A stretch of DNA of 64,000 nucleotides from contig NZ_FCOX02000015.1 of NCBI RefSeq assembly GCF_900044055.2, forward strand, positions 97,886 through 161,885, given 5' to 3'. Numbering within the stretch: position 1 is the stretch's first letter; each line of letters opens with the position of its first letter. A program made the translations under genes and the position numbers. Source of the stretch: Caballeronia calidae. Its GTDB lineage: Bacteria; Pseudomonadota; Gammaproteobacteria; Burkholderiales; Burkholderiaceae. Positions 61,612 to 64,000 of the stretch are shown here, piece after piece. Under the pieces are notes generated by a model that saw only the letters and a program-made list of their open reading frames with translations, ran no database searches and was not told the DNA's origin.

Positions 61612-62466
61612 ATGCCGAGCATGCCTTATGACCCGAGCCGCGTCGCGCTCGACTCGCCCCAACTGCGGGAGACTGTATTCGTGCCGGGCGCGGAGTACGA
61701 CGAAGTGGCGTTGTCCGTCGAACTCGCGCGACTCGCCTATGTGCACTACGAGGATCACGACGCCGGACTTGCGCGCCTGAAAGAAGCGCTCGGCCGCGTA
61801 CGCTTCGATGACGTCACCCTCTTCGAGGACGCCGCCACGGGCACGCAAGGCTTCGGCGCATCGCGATCGTCGGACGGCTTGTGCGTGCTCGCGTTTCGCG
61901 GCACGGAACCGACTCGGCTCACCGATCTCGGCGCTGATCTGGCCTTCACACTGACCGACTGGACCGAAAAGGCGGGCCGCGTGCACAAGGGATTCGCGGG
62001 CGCGGCGCGCAGTGTCTTGCCCGAGGTCAAGCAGTGGCTGGAGCAGACGCAAGCCGCCCGCAAGCGCCTGATCGTGACCGGCCATAGTCTCGGCGCGGCC
62101 ATCGCGACGCTGTACGCAAGTCTGATCGCACCGGACAGGCTCATCACGATCGGCTCGCCGCGCGTGGGCGATGCGGCGTTCGTCGCGACGCTTGCCGGTA
62201 TCGACATGATGCGACTGGTCGATTGTTGCGATGTCGTCACCAAGTTGCCGCCGGAAGTCGGCGGTTATGTTCATGCCGGCGACGCCGCTTACCTGACGCG
62301 CGAAGGCGTGCTGGCTTCCTCCAGAGATGAAGCCTTCTTGCGCGACGATCGCACCGCCGCGCGCGAGGAATACCTGCTGCATTACGCGTGGAAAACCGGC
62401 AATGTGGTGGTGCGCGATCTCGCCGATCACGCGCCCATCAATTACGTGCGCTGCTTCATGCCGTGA
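61612..62466 (+). CDS. Class 3 lipase-family protein
   Basis: A 284-residue serine hydrolase with LAFRGTEP (oxyanion region), the elbow TGHSLGAA with S159, D207 in CCDVVTKLPP and H273 in ADHAPINY, a complete triad in lipase-3 spacing. There is no signal peptide, so it acts inside the cell or is exported by a special route. GGAG six bases before ATG 61612 favours this start, although the frame is open to 61522. Triacylglycerol, phospholipid or polyester substrates are all possible. Confidence 0.87.
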   Translation: MPSMPYDPSRVALDSPQLRETVFVPGAEYDEVALSVELARLAYVHYEDHDAGLARLKEALGRVRFDDVTLFEDAATGTQGFGASRSSDGLCVLAFRGTEPTRLTDLGADLAFTLTDWTEKAGRVHKGFAGAARSVLPEVKQWLEQTQAARKRLIVTGHSLGAAIATLYASLIAPDRLITIGSPRVGDAAFVATLAGIDMMRLVDCCDVVTKLPPEVGGYVHAGDAAYLTREGVLASSRDEAFLRDDRTAAREEYLLHYAWKTGNVVVRDLADHAPINYVRCFMP

Positions 62467-62777
62467 CGCGTGCTGGCTCGATCGATCAGAACTTATGCCG
62501 CAAGCTCGCGCGAATCAGAGCCTTGCCGGACGGCGAACTTTCGTTGTTGATCGACGCCACCGCGTCACGATCGGGGTCTTGGTTCGATCCGTGCAAAAAA
62601 TGGCGGTTAGATCAGAAAACGGCTGAAATATCATGGACTGCCGTTCGCATAGATTGCGCGAGATTCCATCGGCGGCAGAGCCTTGCTGCAGGTGGCTCGG
62701 CGCCCTGTAACCGCTAGATTTCGCGCGAATAGTCGTCTTACCCCAAGTAGACTCTGCGCGATCCGTCACATCTGAGT
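62467..62777. other. Non-coding gap, no gene recognised
   Basis: This stretch lies between the lipase end and the terminator shared with the H-NS gene. Short open frames have no family signature. Confidence 0.4.
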
Positions 62778-62807
62778 AAAAGCGGGGCTCAGTTGAACCC
62801 CGCTTTT
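62778..62807. terminator. Two-way intrinsic terminator after the H-NS gene and the lipase
   Basis: AAAAGCGGGG (62778-62787) pairs perfectly with CCCCGCTTTT (62798-62807) around a ten-base loop. A GC-rich stem with A/T ends gives a T run on both strands, so it can stop the minus-strand H-NS transcript and any plus-strand transcript coming from the lipase. Confidence 0.85.
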
Positions 62808-62836
62808 CGTCGAGAATGATGATTTGCAGTCGCCTC

Positions 62837-63652
62837 TTACGCCGAGGTCACCACGCTCGTTACATTCGGTTCAACCGCAGGAGTCGGGGCTTCGGCCACC
62901 GCCGACTTCTTTGCCGCAACGCGTTTTGTCGGCGCTCTTCTCACGGAGGCCTTTTTCGCAGCTGTCTTCTTTGTGGCAGGCGTGGCCTTCTTTGCAGCCG
63001 AGGAGGCGTTGCTCACTGCCTTCTTTCCTGACTTGGCGTTGGACGCTTTCTTCGCTGCCGCCGGCTTGGTTGCAGTCTTCTTCGCCGCTTTCTTCACGGC
63101 AACCTTCTTCGTCGCTTTTTTGGCAGGTGCCGATTCAGCTCTTGCTGACGCAACCGCTGGCTTTTCGATCAGAAATTGCGTTCGATCCTTGGCCGTTGCT
63201 AACCAGGCCGGCGCACGACCGCGACCGCTCCACGTCTCGCCGCTCATTGGATCTCGATACTTCGGCGCTTGCGGACCGCGCACGTAGTTGCCCGCTTTCG
63301 GCTTCTTCTCAGCAACTGCCGCCGGCGCACTGGCCGCACTGGCGAGAAACTTGTCGCGATTCTTCGCATTCGCAATCCACGCCGGCGCGCGTCCATGTCC
63401 AGTCCATGTCGCTCCGGTCTTCGGATCAACGTACTTGGCCACGCCCGACGTTGGTGATTTGCTTGCGGCCGAGGATTTGCGACCCGCGGTCGACTTACGG
63501 AAATGGGCAGCGATATCGTCCGGCGTCAGGCCGTGCTTCTGCATCAAGTCGCGGATCTTTACGACGACTGCCGACGACTCTTTCTTCGCGATCGCTTCGG
63601 CTTGAGCCTGAAGCTTTGCGATCTTGTCTCGTAGTCCTTTTAGCGTTGCCAT
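62837..63652 (-). CDS. H-NS-family protein with two DNA-binding domains and histone-H1-like tail
   Basis: A 271-residue nucleoid protein. Residues 1-55 are the dimerising coiled coil (LRDKIAKLQAQAEAIAKKES, MQKHGLTPDDIAAHF). Two separate H-NS-type DNA-binding modules follow: YVDPKTGATWTGHGRAPAWI at 74-93 and YRDPMSGETWSGRGRAPAWL at 132-151. From about 175 the tail is lysine/alanine/proline-rich (KKATKKVAVKKAAKKT) as in histone H1, ending in an acidic-neutral stretch. Single-module H-NS proteins are about 100 residues. The ATG at 63652 has AGGGGAAGTCG before it. It probably silences A/T-rich or foreign DNA and compacts the nucleoid. Confidence 0.92.
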   Translation of the reverse strand: MATLKGLRDKIAKLQAQAEAIAKKESSAVVVKIRDLMQKHGLTPDDIAAHFRKSTAGRKSSAASKSPTSGVAKYVDPKTGATWTGHGRAPAWIANAKNRDKFLASAASAPAAVAEKKPKAGNYVRGPQAPKYRDPMSGETWSGRGRAPAWLATAKDRTQFLIEKPAVASARAESAPAKKATKKVAVKKAAKKTATKPAAAKKASNAKSGKKAVSNASSAAKKATPATKKTAAKKASVRRAPTKRVAAKKSAVAEAPTPAVEPNVTSVVTSA

Positions 63653-63874
63653 CGACTTCCCCTTATTGCTTATCGTCGCACTATGCCACATCAGGCCTAT
63701 CAAAGACATGTTGCGGCACATGGGTCGGCGTGGGTGCCGAATGAGTTTTTCAGTAGAACGGCGGATTGTGCATTGCAAAACAATGCACATCGAATGCTTA
63801 ATCCTGGAAAGCAAAGCCACTCGGCTATAAGCTTTGGACGTTCCAACTTTCTATGGCCTTCGAGCGATCGACGA

Positions 63875-64000
63875 CTACTCGCTCGACTTCTTTGCGCCGA
63901 AAACATCCATCAACTGGCGCGCGCGTTTCACATCGTCCGAGTGCAAATAGATCGACGTCGTCGCCACCGACGCATGCCGCAGATTGTCTCGCACCGAAGT
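63875..64000 (-). CDS. Tyrosine recombinase, C-terminal end (rest outside window)
   Basis: The last 41 codons on the minus strand read VRDNLRHASVATTSIYLHSD, then DVKRARQLMDVFGAKKSSE and TAG (63875-63877). The RHASVATT box and the nucleophilic tyrosine in SIYLH are the end of an integrase/XerC-like enzyme. The frame is open to the window edge, so the gene may be intact beyond it. It lies next to an H-NS gene, a usual companion of mobile DNA. Confidence 0.85.
   Translation of the reverse strand, partial: TSVRDNLRHASVATTSIYLHSDDVKRARQLMDVFGAKKSSE

Noticed and set aside
1..64000. CRISPR arrays, tRNA or rRNA genes
   Set aside because: No regularly spaced repeats and no cloverleaf or rRNA-like stretches were found when reading through the intergenic regions.

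Overview
The window looks like chromosomal or megaplasmid DNA of a Burkholderiaceae bacterium, probably of the Caballeronia/Paraburkholderia type. This is inferred from the high G+C, two OmpC-like porins with the QSxVTLxG start typical of the order, an H-NS protein with an Ala/Lys-rich tail, and many aromatic-catabolism operons each with its own regulator. I see no tRNA, rRNA, CRISPR array or replication origin.

Left part (0-9.2 kb): the end of a sialic-acid-type synthase gene (NeuB family) abuts a decayed IS3 element. Next is a minus-strand catabolic operon (FAD hydroxylase, extradiol dioxygenase, FAH-family hydrolase, porin, truncated MFS transporter) facing a TetR regulator across a pair of palindromic operators. 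A MurJ-type flippase follows.

Middle part I (9.8-17.4 kb): an AraC regulator diverges from a beta-keto-acid cleavage enzyme, MFS transporter, acetoacetyl-CoA synthetase, quinone oxidoreductase and TauD-type dioxygenase. BKACE releases acetoacetate and the synthetase activates it, so the set makes metabolic sense together.

Middle part II (17.4-28.8 kb) is a scarred mosaic. It holds a TauD/AMP-ligase junction, a frameshifted Rieske gene, a short-chain dehydrogenase remnant, an N-terminally deleted amino-acid permease, an in-frame chimera of 4-hydroxyphenylpyruvate dioxygenase and fumarylacetoacetase, a TetR remnant and a broken DUF1488-like gene. Inside it lie an intact two-component pair, a CoA-transferase pair, and the most striking gene of the window: a 929-residue protein at 22334-25123 (minus). 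That protein joins a [2Fe-2S] ferredoxin, an FAD/NAD reductase, an FCD ligand-binding-type helical domain and a complete cytochrome P450, next to an AraC regulator.

Middle part III (30.9-46.5 kb): a tightly overlapping 14-gene minus-strand operon encodes a complete three-component Rieske oxygenase (ferredoxin, alpha subunit, ferredoxin reductase). It also encodes an extradiol dioxygenase, hydrolase, cupin, two SDRs, a ThDP enzyme, aldehyde dehydrogenase, aspartate dehydrogenase, an IclR regulator, an MFS transporter and a small recombinase-HTH-like protein. A porin diverges from it. The shared promoter region has two matching inverted repeats at the same distance from the two -10 boxes. A second, paralogous IclR gene follows the porin.

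Right part (46.6-64 kb): a DUF1488-like copy and an integrase remnant lead into a minus-strand block. This comprises a LysR regulator, a polar amino-acid ABC transporter, a polyamine-type ABC transporter, an aldehyde dehydrogenase and a ThDP decarboxylase resembling AruI, and suggests uptake and catabolism of arginine or guanidino compounds. Then come a bacterial transglutaminase-like protease, a hypothetical protein, a class-3 lipase, an H-NS protein with two DNA-binding domains, and the end of another tyrosine recombinase at the window edge.
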